DNA of 64,000 bases from Ostrinia nubilalis (GCF_963855985.1 NC_087106.1:4323001-4387000), one strand, 5' to 3'. Positions 11,101-61,555 are shown, counted from the first letter of the stretch. Program-made: numbers and translations. Notes: generated by a model not told the origin, from the letters alone.

Positions 11101-11294
11101 TAGATCGTTTCATCCACGAAGACGCGTCCCACCAATTTTTGGTCAAGCGCGGGGTGCGGGGAGTTTTATCCGAGCAACCCGAATATCATTTTTGTAGAGT
11201 GCCTGTGCACTCATGGATAATTTAGCGTGTACAGATAACACTCAAACATTAGCGGAAGAATGGTGGGGCGCGACTTCGTGGATGAAACGATCTA
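11101..11294. mobile_element. Small foldback MITE
   Basis: Terminal inverted repeats of about 26 bp (TAGATCGTTTCATCCACGAA at 11101, its complement ending at 11294) with one mismatch enclose 194 bp of non-coding DNA. Confidence 0.7.
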
Positions 11295-11687
11295 TACTTA
11301 CTTATGTACGAAAAATATTTTGAATGGGAGAGAATGCCATATAGCATTAAGCTCACCGATCGTATCTTATCCTATTTTCAATAATGTTTTAGGTGGTTAC
11401 ATTCTGGTACTTTATAAATAACAAAAGAGAAATGATAAATCGGTGTCTTAAGGCTATGTTAGTTTCAAGGTTTGCACTTTGCTTCATAACATTCTGAGTT
11501 CTGACTTTGTAATCCACATAATGTAGAGCACCTATTCAATTCATTCCTAATAACTATTCAAATATTTCGGGACTCAGGAAGTTTCTTGACAGTTAATTTT
11601 TTACAAGGTCTCCACGGTGTTTATGTAGGTAGTAATTACCTACTTACTTACGAGTAGTAGACCTATATTGTGTATGTGTTTAACACC

Positions 11688-11828
11688 CGTATTCACAAAC
11701 GATGCTTGCTTAAGTGAAGGAGCAAATCGAACGCACACCGTTGAATAGAGCTCTGTGATTGTTTCGTATGTCACCCTGTGTGTCCACGCGCACTGTGCGA
11801 CCTCATAGTAATGTTTGTGAATACGGGC
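11688..11828. mobile_element. MITE, 'cccgtattcacaaac' family, copy 1
   Basis: Inverted ends cccgtattcacaaac and gtttgtgaatacggg bound about 140 bp. A second copy in opposite orientation lies at 17806-17933. Confidence 0.7.
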
Positions 11829-11947
11829 GTAAGTGTCTATTGCAATCTAGTTATGAAGAATTTTCATGTTATAAAGTCTCTATATTAAACTGCACCTTTT
11901 ACTAATATAAAGGAAAGTGAATATATACGAGTGCGTCTTTCCATCAG

Positions 11948-12006
11948 GTAACTAGCCGAGGATAAGAAGTTCGCCTGTGGGGGCGGACGCTGCTCCAGCA
12001 TCAGAT

Positions 12007-12033
<27 letters not shown>
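11948..12033 (+). CDS. trpl: trpl first coding exon with short 5' UTR
   Basis: The acceptor cag ends at 11947. The ATG at 12007 gives MGDKKDLEC, then donor GTAAGT at 12034 in phase 0. The start was chosen because this phase matches the next exon and the residues look like a short TRP N terminus; the next in-frame Met is only in exon 2. Confidence 0.72.
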
Positions 12034-49557
<37,524 letters not shown>

Positions 49558-49656
49558 ACCACTGCCTACTAGTGCTTGTGCCTTTGTCAAACGCTTGACA
49601 CGAATCCAAATGCGTGATAGCTTTCAGAATAACTAGCCACAGGTGGATGTGTACCA

Positions 49657-49662
49657 AATAAA
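49657..49662 (+). terminator. trpl poly(A) signal
   Basis: AATAAA 100 bases after the trpl stop codon, the first on this strand. Confidence 0.7.
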
Positions 49663-49663
49663 G

Positions 49664-51797
49664 ATTTAGTGACGTTTACTAGTCTTTTTGTAGGATCTCC
49701 AAGATTTGATAGCTGAAATTTCCATCTTCATTAATTTATTATAGGAGGTTTTTAAATGAAACGTATTACCTAAAGGACTAAAGGATTCCATCAAAACCTT
49801 AATGTTGTCCAAGACTTGTGGATTTACTTCTTTTATTACCACTGCCCACAATATTTATTATAATATTTAGGAATTGTTTGTCCCTTATCAACCGTCCATT
49901 TAGTCTCAGTAGATACTAACACACATTATATCGTATGTCGTAACTTATGGATTTGTTATTTATTTGTTCTTTGCGAATAATCTGCCGAAGTTTTGAAGAA
50001 GTTTGATTTTGAAATACTATTCTCATTGTTGCTTTGTGGAAGAAAAAATCTGGCATGGTTATTGTAAAACTAATTTGATGTAAAAATCCAAAACCTTTTT
50101 CACTTGTAGGTGACCCAATAAAATTAAAACGTAGCACGCATAAAATTTGAATGTCCAATAAAGTAACACGTCATAAAATTGTCGCGCGCCCCTCGATTCA
50201 CCGTCGGTCAGGTGACAAACAAGCGAGCAGAGCGCGTAGTTTCAGAGCGTCAAATTCATGACTAATGTGAATGTCTGATAGACCCTCTCGTCGCTGGAAC
50301 ACGTGAAATTCGACTCTGAACCGATGGTTAGCGAATATACATAACGTTGTGCAGGACTCAGTCACAGAAATGTGTCTTATTAAAGAGGTTTTGAGTTAGA
50401 AAAGGGTCAAAAGTGACACCAAATGGTTCGTGTAATATTACACTCGGCGCTTTTCATATTGTAACTACTTAATCTCGTTTAATTTATTTGTGTAGTATAA
50501 GAACTACGCAATCGGCCGATAGTTGGTTCAGCGTCTTAATTAGTGTGAGGAATCGGCCGATACCAAATCGGTGTAATATGCGCTACGTTTTCATACTGAT
50601 TAACAGCCTGACTAAACCAACTAAACTATCAACCGACAAAAACTCTGTATCTGCGAGGACTCAATGTAATTTTAACCAAAACGATCCGATTTTTTTTTGT
50701 ATTATTCAAATCCTTTGAACTCAATAGGCTCTAATATATTCGTAGAACCATCTATTAGATTTGGGATGATAAAGTTTTCCAACTTTATATGCGCTGAATA
50801 GATCTTGATTGACCAAGTGTGGATTAAATTACTTAGGTATGATTTACTTGAAAAACTTCAGTTCCTTCACGCATACTAAGAGGGTAGATTTTCTGATAGT
50901 TTTCTTTAGATTTTCTGTGAGCTACTTACCAAGAAAAATATTTTTCAATAGCTCCAGCTACATCGCATATCTTTTCTAATTTATTTTAGTACTTAACTTT
51001 AAATTCGCTAAATGATGTCTACGAACTCTACAGAAGGTTTGCACAGTTGTATTTTTATTTATTGCTCTAATGTTACGTTATAATTATTTTTCTTAGACAA
51101 GTTACGTAATTGTAGTCTGAATTTGTATGCAAAACAAAATTAAAAAACCAAACCCCTACACATAGTCTATCTAATATTATGTAACGTTAAGAATATTTTT
51201 CAAGAATTATGGCAACAATTTGTTAGACAAGAATTTATCCTTACCTCTTCCCTGTAGTATCAAAGTTAACCATGCTCATACATTATTTCTCGTTGTCTTG
51301 TTAATTAATAACATGCCCTATTGATAAGCTTACCTTTATATTTTGTACCCAAATTGTAAAACAATTATTGTACTTGACAATAAATTACCTAACCATCGTA
51401 CTGTGTGTTTTACTAAACCTGTGCTTATCTTGAAATTGCGCAATCACAAATTTTCTGTTCCCAAATTTTAATTGAAAAACTTTATCACATGACAAACCTA
51501 AGAGTGTAGGTATTTTTCCTTTAACAAGTTTAATCGTTAGCTATGTTCTTTGGTTGTTCTTGTCATTTATAAACTAACATAAATCCATACATCTAATTAA
51601 AAGTTGGTAACCATCTAAAGTTCCCGCGAACTCGTGGAATTATTTTGTTTCTGAGATAAAGTACGATTATTGCAATCCTTGGGAAATTGAGTAGAGCTTA
51701 AATAATTAATTAACACGTGTAGAATCTTTTCTGTATTAACTTGAGTATTTTATTACCTACATAAGTAAGTGTTAAGGTAATTCGGTTTAAAATGAAG
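49664..51797. other. Intergenic DNA between trpl and trp, left part
   Basis: No gene was seen. A GC-richer stretch at 50180-50260 and a repeat of atcggccgat at 50512 and 50552 stand out without known identity. Confidence 0.35.
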
Positions 51798-51800
51798 TTA

Positions 51801-52708
51801 GGGGGCGTCCATAAATTACGTGAGACAATTTTGGCCATTTTTCAACCCCCCCGCCCCCCTTGGTGAGATTTGGTGAGATTTTGCCTGACCCCCTCCCCCA
51901 CCCCCCTAATCTCACGTGATATTTAATAAAAATGCCTATTTTCAATGTCTATGCTTCGAGTCTATTAGATTTATATGAAAAAATCAGTAACCCAGTGTCG
52001 TACCACGCGCAGTGTAGGGTTCCGTAGTTGTCTGTCGTTACCACAATATATTTCAGAAGCAAGCAATTACTTCATCTAAAGTCACTGTTCATATTTTCTT
52101 CTAAGGAATTTTTACTGGTTAAGAAATTGTATAATATATGAGTCAAATGACTATTACTCTTAAACTAAGTAATGTATCTTAACCGTTATAGTTTTCCTTG
52201 AAAAAAATCATCCCCACTTTACATGCAGGGGAGGTACCCTAGAATATTTTTTTTTCTAAATTTTATTTTACCGTTTTGTCGGCATGATTAATATACATAC
52301 ATACCTTCACAAAATTACAGCTCCCCAGTGCTGTAATTTTGTGCCACACTTGTGCAGCACTTGGCCAATTTTTTACGCAACAGCGATGCCGATGACGTTT
52401 TTTTTTTTAATTTCGAATTTTCTCAATTTCGACATTTATTCTGCATCTTTAGTGTTCACAAATGCAGATGGAGGCATTTTTAGTTTAATTTGATTAGACG
52501 GTTTAGAATAAATTGTCATTATCATCACAAAAAAAATCATTTTTTTTTACTTCAATAACCCAATTTTCTGGCAATTTTACTCTAACTCTTGCGGGAAAAA
52601 TTACGTGATATTTTCCGAGACCCCCCCTCTCTCCCACGTGAGATTTAGTGAGGTTTTCGTTGACCCCCTCCCCCCCCTAAAAGTCTCACGTAATTTATGG
52701 ACGCCCCC
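51801..52708. mobile_element. TTA-flanked element, 'gggggcgtccataaattacg' ends
   Basis: Inverted ends GGGGGCGTCCATAAATTACG at 51801 and its complement ending 52708, with TTA duplicated at 51798-51800 and 52709-52711. C-rich subterminal runs (cccccccgccccccttgg, cccctcccccccct) lie inside each end. 908 bp, non-coding; PIF/Harbinger-like target site. Confidence 0.8.
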
Positions 52709-52711
52709 TTA

Positions 52712-53841
52712 TGGACATAAATATCTGAGAGTAAGTAGGTACCTAACCTGGGTAAAATGGGTTTATTGTCTTAAACTTGAACAATAAACAATAGATGATC
52801 AATAAAGTTAGTTACCTACATATAACATTTATCTTTCTGGAAACCAAAACAGATAAAAATAAAGTAGAAAAAAATCTTACAAAAAGAGAAAAGATACTAC
52901 CTAATTATTTAAGCACGGTTCCTGAATTAAAAGATTTTGGGCTAGAGCGTGCTCATCTTTTAAATCAAGTATGAACTTTTCTATTAGGACCTATTTGACT
53001 TAGCACTTCTAAACATTGTATTGTGTATGGGCTCGGCGTAACTGAGTTTGATTTGGAAATTAATGCTTACCCCATTTAACTCCTTAGCTTCACTTATCTC
53101 CCAAAAGTTTTGTTTCTCCGGGATTGTTATTAATAGAATTGATATTTAGCCAAATTCGTGAGCATAAAGTTAAAAGAAAGGTTAAAGATAAAGTGAAAAT
53201 ATAATTACCTATTTGTAATAAAACCCCGCCTCAGGATATAACCTATACCGAGGTTGTAATTGTACATAAAAGGAAAATTTTGGGGTAAATAAGTAACAAC
53301 CTTAGCATCCTTTGTCTTTTTTTTGTTTTCGGGTTTTTAAATGTCCTAATTAAAAGAATGTTGAACGCAAAACAAACGTTTTATTTAATAAAACTTACAA
53401 ACTATTTTAACAAACTTTGTCTTAAAATATAAGTAATCTGCTTGGTGGACATTATAAAAATATAATTATCTCTAGTGTTGTGAGCTATCAATTTGATATA
53501 GCCATTTTTTGACTAGAAAAGTGTATCTACCCTAAACCTGTCAGATTTCTTTGCCGTTAAGTAATTATTAAAATCATCTTGTTTGTAAATTAATCTTTGG
53601 TAGGTTTCTCAAATTATTTTTCTAATTTAAATTTAAACAAACACAAACAAGTAGATTTCTTACGTTATTCACATTTAGGAGTTTTTTTTAATTCTTTTTG
53701 TTAACTAATTACCTACTTATGCAAAGTTTTCGCTGTTGCTACAATATTTTACTGCTTTATCAATGTGTAGTTAATAATTTATAGTTTTAAGTCACCTTCT
53801 ATTACTTTTTGGTATACCGCGTGTTATTTTTAAATAGTGTC
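52712..53841. other. Intergenic AT-rich DNA
   Basis: Nothing recognisable beyond AT-rich sequence. Confidence 0.35.
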
Positions 53842-53845
53842 TTAA

Positions 53846-55244
53846 CCCATTAGAGGTCACTGTACTCAAATGGGTACAGCTATATTTTTACGTGTCAATT
53901 GCAAATCTCACAAAATTAACATGGGTTGACTTGTTATTTTACGTCATTATGACACTATTAAAGTATATTGACAAAAATTACGCGGGTAGTGGGACTTTTT
54001 TTGATAAAAAGTATCATTTGAAGATGTGTCACTGAAACGTAGTGGAAGTAGGTGTTTAATTTTTAATTTTTTATAACAATTACTGCTCAAAAGTTGATTT
54101 TTTTATTTAATTACTTTAGAATACATATCAGAGTAAGTTATAAAGCACAATATAATATAATATTTACATCTCAAATAAAACTAGGGTCATGTAAAAGTTA
54201 CTGTACTCGGTTGGGTACAATGACAACATGCGTAAGTAAAAAAACTGTATTTATTTTTTGCTTTTTTGTAACATTTTACAGCTCAAAAGAGCTAAAAGGG
54301 ACTTGAAGAAATTATTGGAGCCATTTACAGGATAGTTATTGACGATGAATGTATTTTGGCTAATAATTGTACCACCTGATACAAGTACCTTGACTAAAAA
54401 AGACGATATGGCGGCCTGTTTCATACCATAAGACGTACTAAAGGGTATTTATGAACAGAGGGGATAGTGGAAGCAAAGGCAGTTTATAGGACGACAGCGA
54501 TAATGAACCGCTGGCGTGAAAAAAAAGTCGATAGGTTCCCACAAATCCGCTCTGAATCCGCACCCAATCAAAAGTCGTAATTCTTCAATCGTGAAGTCTA
54601 TGGTGATAAGTTTGCTATATTTTATGAAGAGCTGAAGGGCCTCAAACTTGCACAGTATTTGAAAAAAAAAAGTACTGACCATATTTTTATATCCAATAGA
54701 TAACTACGACGCTTCACATTATCATTATGATATTTTTATTGGCTATAATCATATCAGTATTCAATCAACACAATACACTTGGGATTCCTATAAAACCCTA
54801 TTTACGGGTTTTGGTACTATCTGAGTACCACAAGCTACCTCGAGAGACAGTGTATTGTACTTTACTGGTCACTAGATGAAGAGATATGCTAAGTGAACAA
54901 AGTAAATTCGCCCGGCTGTACACATAGTTGATAGTTTTCCTTCAAAATTGTGTTGGAAAATATCCCATAAAAACTGAAAAAGAGCTGGGGTAAGTTCTCT
55001 GTCATTCAACAGTGCGTTGGCAGTATAAGAAGTCCCTTAAAATATTTTTGGTTGAAAAGGCGCATTTTGAAAATTAGCATACTTAGGAGGTCATTGTACC
55101 CAATTGAGTACACCCCTGTAATTTCATGAAACTAACTTTTTTTCAGCATTTTCTTGTATCTTGTGTTTATTTGCTCTGATTTCAATATGAAACTAAAGAA
55201 AAATTTTAAAATATATTTGTACTTTGTGTTTGACCTCTAATGGG
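53846..55244. mobile_element. piggyBac-like non-autonomous transposon
   Basis: TTAA on both sides (53842-53845, 55245-55248) and inverted ends CCCATTAGAGGTCA / TGACCTCTAATGGG: the TTAA target and CCC start are typical of piggyBac. A motif ctgtact(c)aaatgggtaca recurs near each end and near 54200. About 1.4 kb; the middle may hold a decayed transposase, but no convincing domain was found. Confidence 0.75.
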
Positions 55245-55248
55245 TTAA

Positions 55249-55639
55249 GCATCAACGAATTTTGCCCTAATCCTAGTTATTGCTATTACAAGGCATTTAT
55301 TATCTCACTAATACGTCGATTTTGGTCTTTTGTACCCAAACTGTAGACCCAACAGAGTCAAAAGTTGGTTTTCATTATTTATTAGTGGTATCGATAAAAA
55401 CACCTTCATCGATGATTATGATATTGGTTCTTACTATCACATTATTGGCTGTATGTCTATCACTAAGTATTTCAAACCCCTTACCATCTCATACTCTTTT
55501 GGAATCTTCACTAAACATTATGGCTTTCAAAAGTAACTTATGGTCTTTCAATGACTACTACTAGTCCTACTTAAAACAATGAACGCAGATATTTTTTCCT
55601 TTTCATCAAACTGACTGATACCACTAATTTAAACACAAT
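55249..55639 (-). other. Probable trp 3' UTR / intergenic DNA
   Basis: Lies directly downstream of the trp stop on the - strand; no other gene or repeat was seen. Confidence 0.35.
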
Positions 55640-56301
55640 CTAAAGCCACCCAGAAACCATTTTGCCAGTGACTTTTGACTTCCCCTTATCACTGATAGCC
55701 ATGGACGGCGTAGGCGACGGACTAGGGGACACCCTGGAAGACCCCAACGAAGACATAGGTCTAGTTGTCGAGGTCTCTGGTCGGGGAGATCTAGATCTGG
55801 ATTCTTGCCGAGAACTCGATTCTGGCTGAGGTGACTTTGATTCTGGGATCGGAGACCGTGATTCTGGGATAGGTGACCTAGATTCTGGCATTGGAGACTT
55901 AGATAGGGTGGACCTAGATGCTGGCCTGGATATGGCTTGCTGGATGGGGATTGGTGGGGCTGGACTTTCGGGAGGTGGTGGGGTCATTATGACTGGTGGA
56001 GGAGTCATCATTTGCTTGTACTGAGAGTCTAAAGCAGACGCTGAGAGGATCTGTTCGGATTTAATACTAGGCGTTGGAGTTATAGGTTTTTGAAGTTTGG
56101 TATCTTCATCTTGGGTCATGCAGAGAGTCCTGGTGGGAGATTCTGGCTCTTCTATCTGGATGATGTGGTGTTTGGTGTCGAATTGCGCTGGGGGCGTTAG
56201 ACGTCTGTCGCTGATGGGGTCGAACTCTGGTGTCCTGGGCTCTGAAGGTTCTTGAGAGGAAGATTTGAGTGGTCTGGTTATTTCGGAGCATCCTTCGGAA
56301 T
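55640..56301 (-). CDS. trp: trp last exon: Ser/Pro tail and C terminus VSGWL
   Basis: 220 residues from DSEGCSEITRPLKSSSQEPS to KGKSKVTGKMVSGWL, TAG at 55642-55640. Contains PPPVIMTPPPPESPAPP and PESRSPIPESRSPIPESKSP repeats. No obvious AATAAA was seen in the following 300 bases on this strand. Confidence 0.94.
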
Positions 56302-59300
56302 CTGAAAGGAACGGTATTTGACAATAAGTACCTACCTACCTATTTGTTATTAAAAAAATACAGTTAATTGTCGCCATATTACCTTTAGACTCGATATCAG
56401 CTTCTACAGTCATTTCATGTTCTTTCAATACCTCGTCGTCAGATGTTTCTGGAATTGGAGTTCTGGTACGGAATGATTTACCTGAGGACAAATCAAAAAT
56501 TATGATACTACTTAGAATATTTTGAATCGATGACCCTTTGACAGAGTTTTTCATTATTGTAATTTGTAATTAATTGAGCAACTAGAGCAGAAAATATTTA
56601 TTCTTTCAGACTGCCTTTTACATTTTAACACCTGGGATTTTCCACAAATAATAGAATATAGAATCAGCCATTGAAAGTCAAATAAAATTAGCCCCTTTAA
56701 ACAAAATAATTGACAATTGCTTAGTAGTTAGCATCCCATTAGTTTGTGATTCGTACGTTAGCGAGTTGTGCCAACAAGTATGCACGGATAATTGGATCTG
56801 CGGTAACAGCCCTGATTTGACACATTCAAGTCTTCACGAGGGGTGGGTTATTTACCCACTGGTATTGAAGCCTTCATTTGTTTATATATTATTTCTTGAA
56901 TGAATTGTAATTTATGAGAAGGCGTACAAAAAATAATGCTTAAAAACGATTACTTTTTCTAGATTATTATAGGCTAAACGGGTTAAATTCACACATAAAA
57001 GTCAATAATATTAAAAAGTTTCTATCATTTATGAAAGAGTAACAAACATCCAGACATCCAGACTTCATACTTTTCACGCTTAAACCACTGAACTAAAATT
57101 ACTATGTACATAACAACAACAACAGGGTATTTTATAAAGGTTTTTGATATCACATTAAAAATCGGCGAAAACATCTCCCGATAAGCTCGCGATAAAAATC
57201 TTAATCTGACAGACCACGGGGGTTTTGCTAGTTACTACTTAAAACTTACGTATATTCTTGCTCTGCCTCTTCGAGTCAACCCTCTTGGGGGTCTCAAAGA
57301 CCTCGTCCTCCAGGCTGAACTCCTCGACGGAGCCCTTCTGCTTCTGCTCCTCGCGCAGCGCGAAATCCGACTTGATCTTGGTGCGCATGAACTTGGCGTA
57401 TGCCACCCTGGTGCATGGTGTCACGTCTGAGAGCTTCGGGTTGTATTCTGAAATTTTAGAAAGGAAAATGCAGCGTGGGACGTCTTCACAAGGTGGACCA
57501 ACGACCTGATAAAGGTAGCAGGAAGGCGCTGGATGCATCGGATGATGATGATGATGATGAATTAAAAAGTTGTTCTTTTGCAGTGCGATGGGACCGCGTG
57601 TCTATTGATTTGTCGTTTAAATCATAAGACGTCCTGCTGGACAAAGGCCTCCCCCAAGGATTGGCACAAGGACTGGCCTAATTCACGTATTTTGACAGTC
57701 AAGATCTCGCTGACGTTCAGAAGTCGTCCCATTGAAAAACAGTTGTAAATCCGTATTCACAAGGGTCATTTTGATAGAACAATTACTCGATAGGATCGCA
57801 ACTCAGTGTTTTGTTGTCGTTGAAGTTTTGTTACGTGAATACGCTATCCGCATCAAGGTGCTTCCCGAACTAAAGAGTGAGAAGCAATGTTCTGCCCATT
57901 AAGTTTCTGCAGGCTATATCGGTTACTTTATAGTTCTCCTTTGGATCTCCTCATTTTCTATTTAATCACGTAGGAAAACAGCATAGCTCGCGTGCTGGGG
58001 TCACGTGTCTATTACTAGCGCGCATAAGTTAAAAAAGCGCTTTATAAAAGCCTGTTTTGACTTCTAGAACTTTCTTACCGAGCAGCTTCTGAGGGTCGAT
58101 GGTCCTCGCGCTGACGTTCTCTAAGATGTGTGCCCGGAGGGACTGGCGGCTGCGTCTGACCTCCGCTTCAGAGGTTCTTCCGATAGGGTCGCGTCGGACG
58201 GTGTTCGTGCGCACCATTGCGTTCCAGTCGCGTTTTTTGCTACGATTAAAAATTATCGATTGAATTAATGTAATGGCATAGTTATGACAACATTATCAAC
58301 CCATAAAGAGTGAGAGTGTTTCTATTCTACTCTGTCAGAACCACACGGCTCAACCAATAAAATTATACACCAAACTTTGCCTAGTGATTATCACAAACTT
58401 TATCTCTACCAAAAGCCATAATTAGCATAAAATCTAAAAGCAAATCTCATTCCCAACACTGCCAGAGCCAGACCAGACCAGGTAATCAATTTAGCCTGGA
58501 TTCAGACGACTAGCATGGGTGATAAACTAATAACTGATAGTGTGGTCCCCGTCGACCGCTGACCTATCATGGTAAATTCTCTCCTCCTGACACAAGCATT
58601 AATAAGGGACTAATCTACCACTGATTTTTACCTCGTGAACTCAACTGACTTGATTGATTTAAAAAAATTGAATTTTACGGTAAAACATACTCAGTTTTCA
58701 TCATCAAGATCAATGTCACCGTCGTGGACGTTCACTATTGGTACACCCGTATTGAGTATCATTTTACAGAGTGGCTTTTAAGTGACCCATATGAAAACAA
58801 AATGCATGGTACGTGTTATCATAGGGGTCACTTAAAAATTAGGGATTGATGGTGAAAATGGACATTACTATTTTAAATTTATTTACCAATTAGAAGATTT
58901 ATTAATGTTTTATACCTGTCAGTGCTGCCTCTCCTGACTATAGCTTTGGCGATCTGGCTGAACACGTCCTTGGGCTTGCTCTCCTTGGAGATGACGTCCT
59001 TGATGATGCCCTCCACGATGCCGATCTGGAAGTCCTTGAGGATCCTCCTCTCCATCACCTTGCCTTTCTTGCCAGCGACTATTTATTGTAAACATTGTAA
59101 ATTAATACAGTTTCTAAAGAGTTTCAAAGTGGTAAGTAGTACCTAGTATTAATATGAGTAGCCATTGCTGGAAAAGAGGAATTTAGTATTGCAGAGGCAA
59201 TGTTTCCATCATATTTAAATTTGCTTTAGCTTAAATGGTTAGGGTAAAAAATAACTTTTGACTATCAAGCTATTTTTCGAATCTAAAAATAGCAGTAACT

Positions 59301-60077
59301 TAGGCTGGCAAGTTTCAGATTTTTGGGTCATCGATGTGATTTTGTTAAATTTCATGATGCTAAATTAATTTGTTACTCAGGATGGGAGGGGAAGATGGAT
59401 AGGTGATAGGGCCTTTATCTATCCAACTTCTGTTCAGTACCTATGGCTATACTATTACAGAGAAGACTATAGAATACCACATTTAAATTTAGTACATTTC
59501 AGTTAAGATTTATGTGACGTGTCGTGACTCTTCCTCTTTTTTCATTTTGTCCATACCAATTGTTTTGTAAGCTAAAAGTCCTTACCAGTGGAATCCTGCA
59601 TCTTCAGCCTTGGCGTCTTCATCCCATTGTTATGGAGGATGTCTATCAGCTCGAAGCGCAGCGTTGAGATGTCCTGTCTGATCTCCATGACGTCATCCTC
59701 CGTCACTCCGACCTCGTCACGTGCCCTCTGTTCCGCGGTGACGTATCTCCTGACTAGTACTCTCATGACTGCCTCGTGCTGTTGCCTGGCTTTTTCTCGG
59801 GATTTGTTCTGGATAAAGTTTTTTTTGGTGAATAGTTAATTAGTTGCTTCAGCAGTAATATCATTAACTCCGGTATTTTAACCCTATAGATGTTTACAGA
59901 GTAAGCCAAGTGAGGAGTAGGTACTCCATAGGTTTCATCATCACTTACGACAATCTCATCTATACTTATAATAAATCTGTAGAGAGGTCAATTCTGTACA
60001 TGAAATATATTTTCAAAATAACTATCAGGGGGTGATAAGTGATCGATACTGATGCCAAAAATGCAATCAGTAAAATT

Positions 60078-60122
<45 letters not shown>

Positions 60123-61312
60123 ATGTTCCTTATAGAAACAAAAACTACTCGACAGATTTTAACGAAACTTAGTGCAATTATTCTTCATACTCCTGGGCAG
60201 GTTATAGGATACTTAGGAATTCCCACGGGAACGGGCATTAGCGGGAAAATCCTTTTGTATGAAAAATCTAAACCGCTTAAGTTAGACGCTTGAAATTTGG
60301 CAAGCAGATACCTTAGTAAATTTAAAGCTTAGTTACAACAGGATATTGCAAAATTCTCACGGGAATGGGAGTTAGCGGGAAACAACATTTGTATGAAAAA
60401 ATCTAAACCGCGTAAGTTAGACGCTTAAAATTTGGCATGCAGGTACCTTAGTAAACTTAAAGCTTAGTTGCAACAGGATATTGCAAAATTCCCACGGGAA
60501 CTGGAATTAGCGGGAAATTCCTTTTGTATGACTGACTCACTGACATACCCACGCACAGCCTAAACGGCTAAACGTAGGCACTTGAAATTTATAAGGGACG
60601 TAGCTTAGGTACCGTAGAGGTGCACTAAGAAAGGAATTCCCGAAATTCCCACAGGAACAGGAATTACCGGGAAAATCCTTTTGTATGAAAATCTAAACCG
60701 CTTAAGTTAGACGCTTGAAATTTGGCATGCAGGTCCCTTAGTAAACTTAAAGCTTAGTTACAACAGGATATTGCGAAATTCCAACGGGAACGGGAGTTAG
60801 CGGGAAAAAACATTTGTATGAAAAAATCTAAACCGCGTAAGATAGATGAAGGGGGTAAAACGGGATCCACGCGTACGAAGTCGCGGGCGGCCGCTAGTTA
60901 TACCTAAATCAATCTTAAATCATATTGTCTTAAAGAAATACCATAATCCTGCTCAAATTTATTTTGACTCCGTAATTTTAACACATTTTGTTTGTCGGCC
61001 CAATTGACCCATGAGACGTGTATATGACTCAAAAAGGCTGAAACTACTCGTTCCCAAACGGTAAAAAGAAGATTTTAATATTACTACTTACAATTAGTAT
61101 GAAATGAAATGGTACAACGTCGTGAGTAGTATGCATTGGTAACTTACTATTATAGACCCTCGTTCCCTATTCCCGCAGCAGTGCTTGATCCAGCACACGA
61201 GATGCTTGGGGGTGGGGATGATGTTGAAGGGTGGGGGAACTGTGTCACCATCCTCGAAGTACGACATCCAGAGGTTGCTGCGGGCGAATTTCCATTCCAT
61301 GTCCGAACGTTC
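55640..61312 (-). CDS. trp: TRP channel, 3' part (seven exons; 5' part beyond window)
   Basis: Exons on the - strand: 61312-61148, 59808-59586, 59078-58916, 58239-58079, 57447-57250, 56481-56383, 56301-55640. All splice sites are GT-AG, phases agree, and the sum is 1671 nt (556 residues plus stop). It begins at the TRP box (ERSDMEWKFARSNLWMSYFE), then VMRVLVRRYVTAEQRARDEV, KVMERRILKDFQIGIVEGII, RDWNAMVRTNTVRRDPIGR, PKLSDVTPCTRVAYAKFMR, a Ser/Pro/Glu-rich tail with PIPESRSP repeats, and the end SKVTGKMVSGWL. These blocks are those of canonical TRP, not TRPL. In flies TRP is the main light-gated Ca2+ channel, anchored to INAD by its C-terminal GWL. Upstream exons (ankyrins, membrane segments) should lie right of 64000, since no pore exon was found in 61313-64000. 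Confidence 0.93.
56383..56481 (-). CDS. trp: trp exon, acidic tail
   Basis: KSFRTRTPIPETSDDEVLKE, HEMTVEADIESK. Acceptor cctcag, donor GTAATA, phase 1 in and out. Confidence 0.9.
57250..57447 (-). CDS. trp: trp exon: conserved C-terminal block
   Basis: EYNPKLSDVTPCTRVAYAKF, MRTKIKSDFALREEQKQKGS, VEEFSLEDEVFETPKRVDSK. Donor GTAAGT, phase 1. Confidence 0.94.
57465..57700 (+). mobile_element. LINE fragments in trp intron
   Basis: 57475-57540 reads like the end of a LINE frame (RWTNDLIKVAGRRWM), followed by (GAT)n. 57627-57680 (cctgctggacaaaggcctcc) is a second LINE tail. Only about 20 bp separate the first from the trp splice acceptor at 57448. Confidence 0.6.
58079..58239 (-). CDS. trp: trp exon: RDWNAMVR block
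   Basis: SKKRDWNAMVRTNTVRRDPI, GRTSEAEVRRSRQSLRAHIL, ENVSARTIDPQKLL. Donor GTAAGA, phase 1. Confidence 0.94.
58916..59078 (-). CDS. trp: trp exon: KVMERRILKDFQIG block
   Basis: VAGKKGKVMERRILKDFQIG, IVEGIIKDVISKESKPKDVF, SQIAKAIVRRGSTD. Acceptor aaatag; donor GTATA, phase 2. Confidence 0.94.
59586..59808 (-). CDS. trp: trp exon: C-terminal coiled region
   Basis: NKSREKARQQHEAVMRVLVR, RYVTAEQRARDEVGVTEDDV, MEIRQDISTLRFELIDILHN. Homologous to trpl exon 14. Phase 1 donor GTAAG. Confidence 0.95.
59954..60898 (+). mobile_element. Non-autonomous Helitron (Lep1-type) in trp intron
   Basis: Begins TCTATACTTATAATAAATC near 59954 after A, and ends GCGGGCGGCCGCTAG at 60898 before T. Same family as 23901-24564 but in forward orientation and longer: extra internal units of about 115-150 bp (cccgttcccgtgggaatttt-type blocks) and (GTCT)n at 60080-60123. 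Confidence 0.8.
60080..60123. repeat. (GTCT)n microsatellite
   Basis: Eleven GTCT units inside the Helitron. Confidence 0.95.
61148..61312 (-). CDS. trp: trp exon with TRP box
   Basis: ERSDMEWKFARSNLWMSYFE, DGDTVPPPFNIIPTPKHLVC, WIKHCCGNRERGSII. Acceptor gtgtag, donor GTAAGT, phase 0 both ends. Confidence 0.95.
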
Positions 61313-61555
61313 CTACACAAAAACGTAATTGTATTGTAAAACCTGGATGGTCTTGGTTCAATCCTAAAAAAATAGGTAGTAAGTATATTGAATTGGTCAC
61401 ATTTTAAAAGACGAAAAATAAATTTATTCTACACCACTAAATTTTTATCACCGGAAAAAAAAATCTGGGTAATGAGTTATTGATACTGATCCTATTTATG
61501 CAAAAAAAAAAGTTAAATAAAGCTACTCAAAATTTCATCCCAAAATTGGTAATAT

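Larger units (their letters stand above)
8309..11947 (+). other. Putative first intron of trpl
   Basis: About 3.6 kb with no coding signal. It holds a short lepidopteran repeat near 10265-10520 (cgacccgcccctgcttcgc...), a 25-bp tandem repeat with a LINE-like tail (10595-10885) and two foldback MITEs (11101-11294 and 11688-11828). The remaining AT-rich sequence shows nothing recognisable. Confidence 0.4.
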
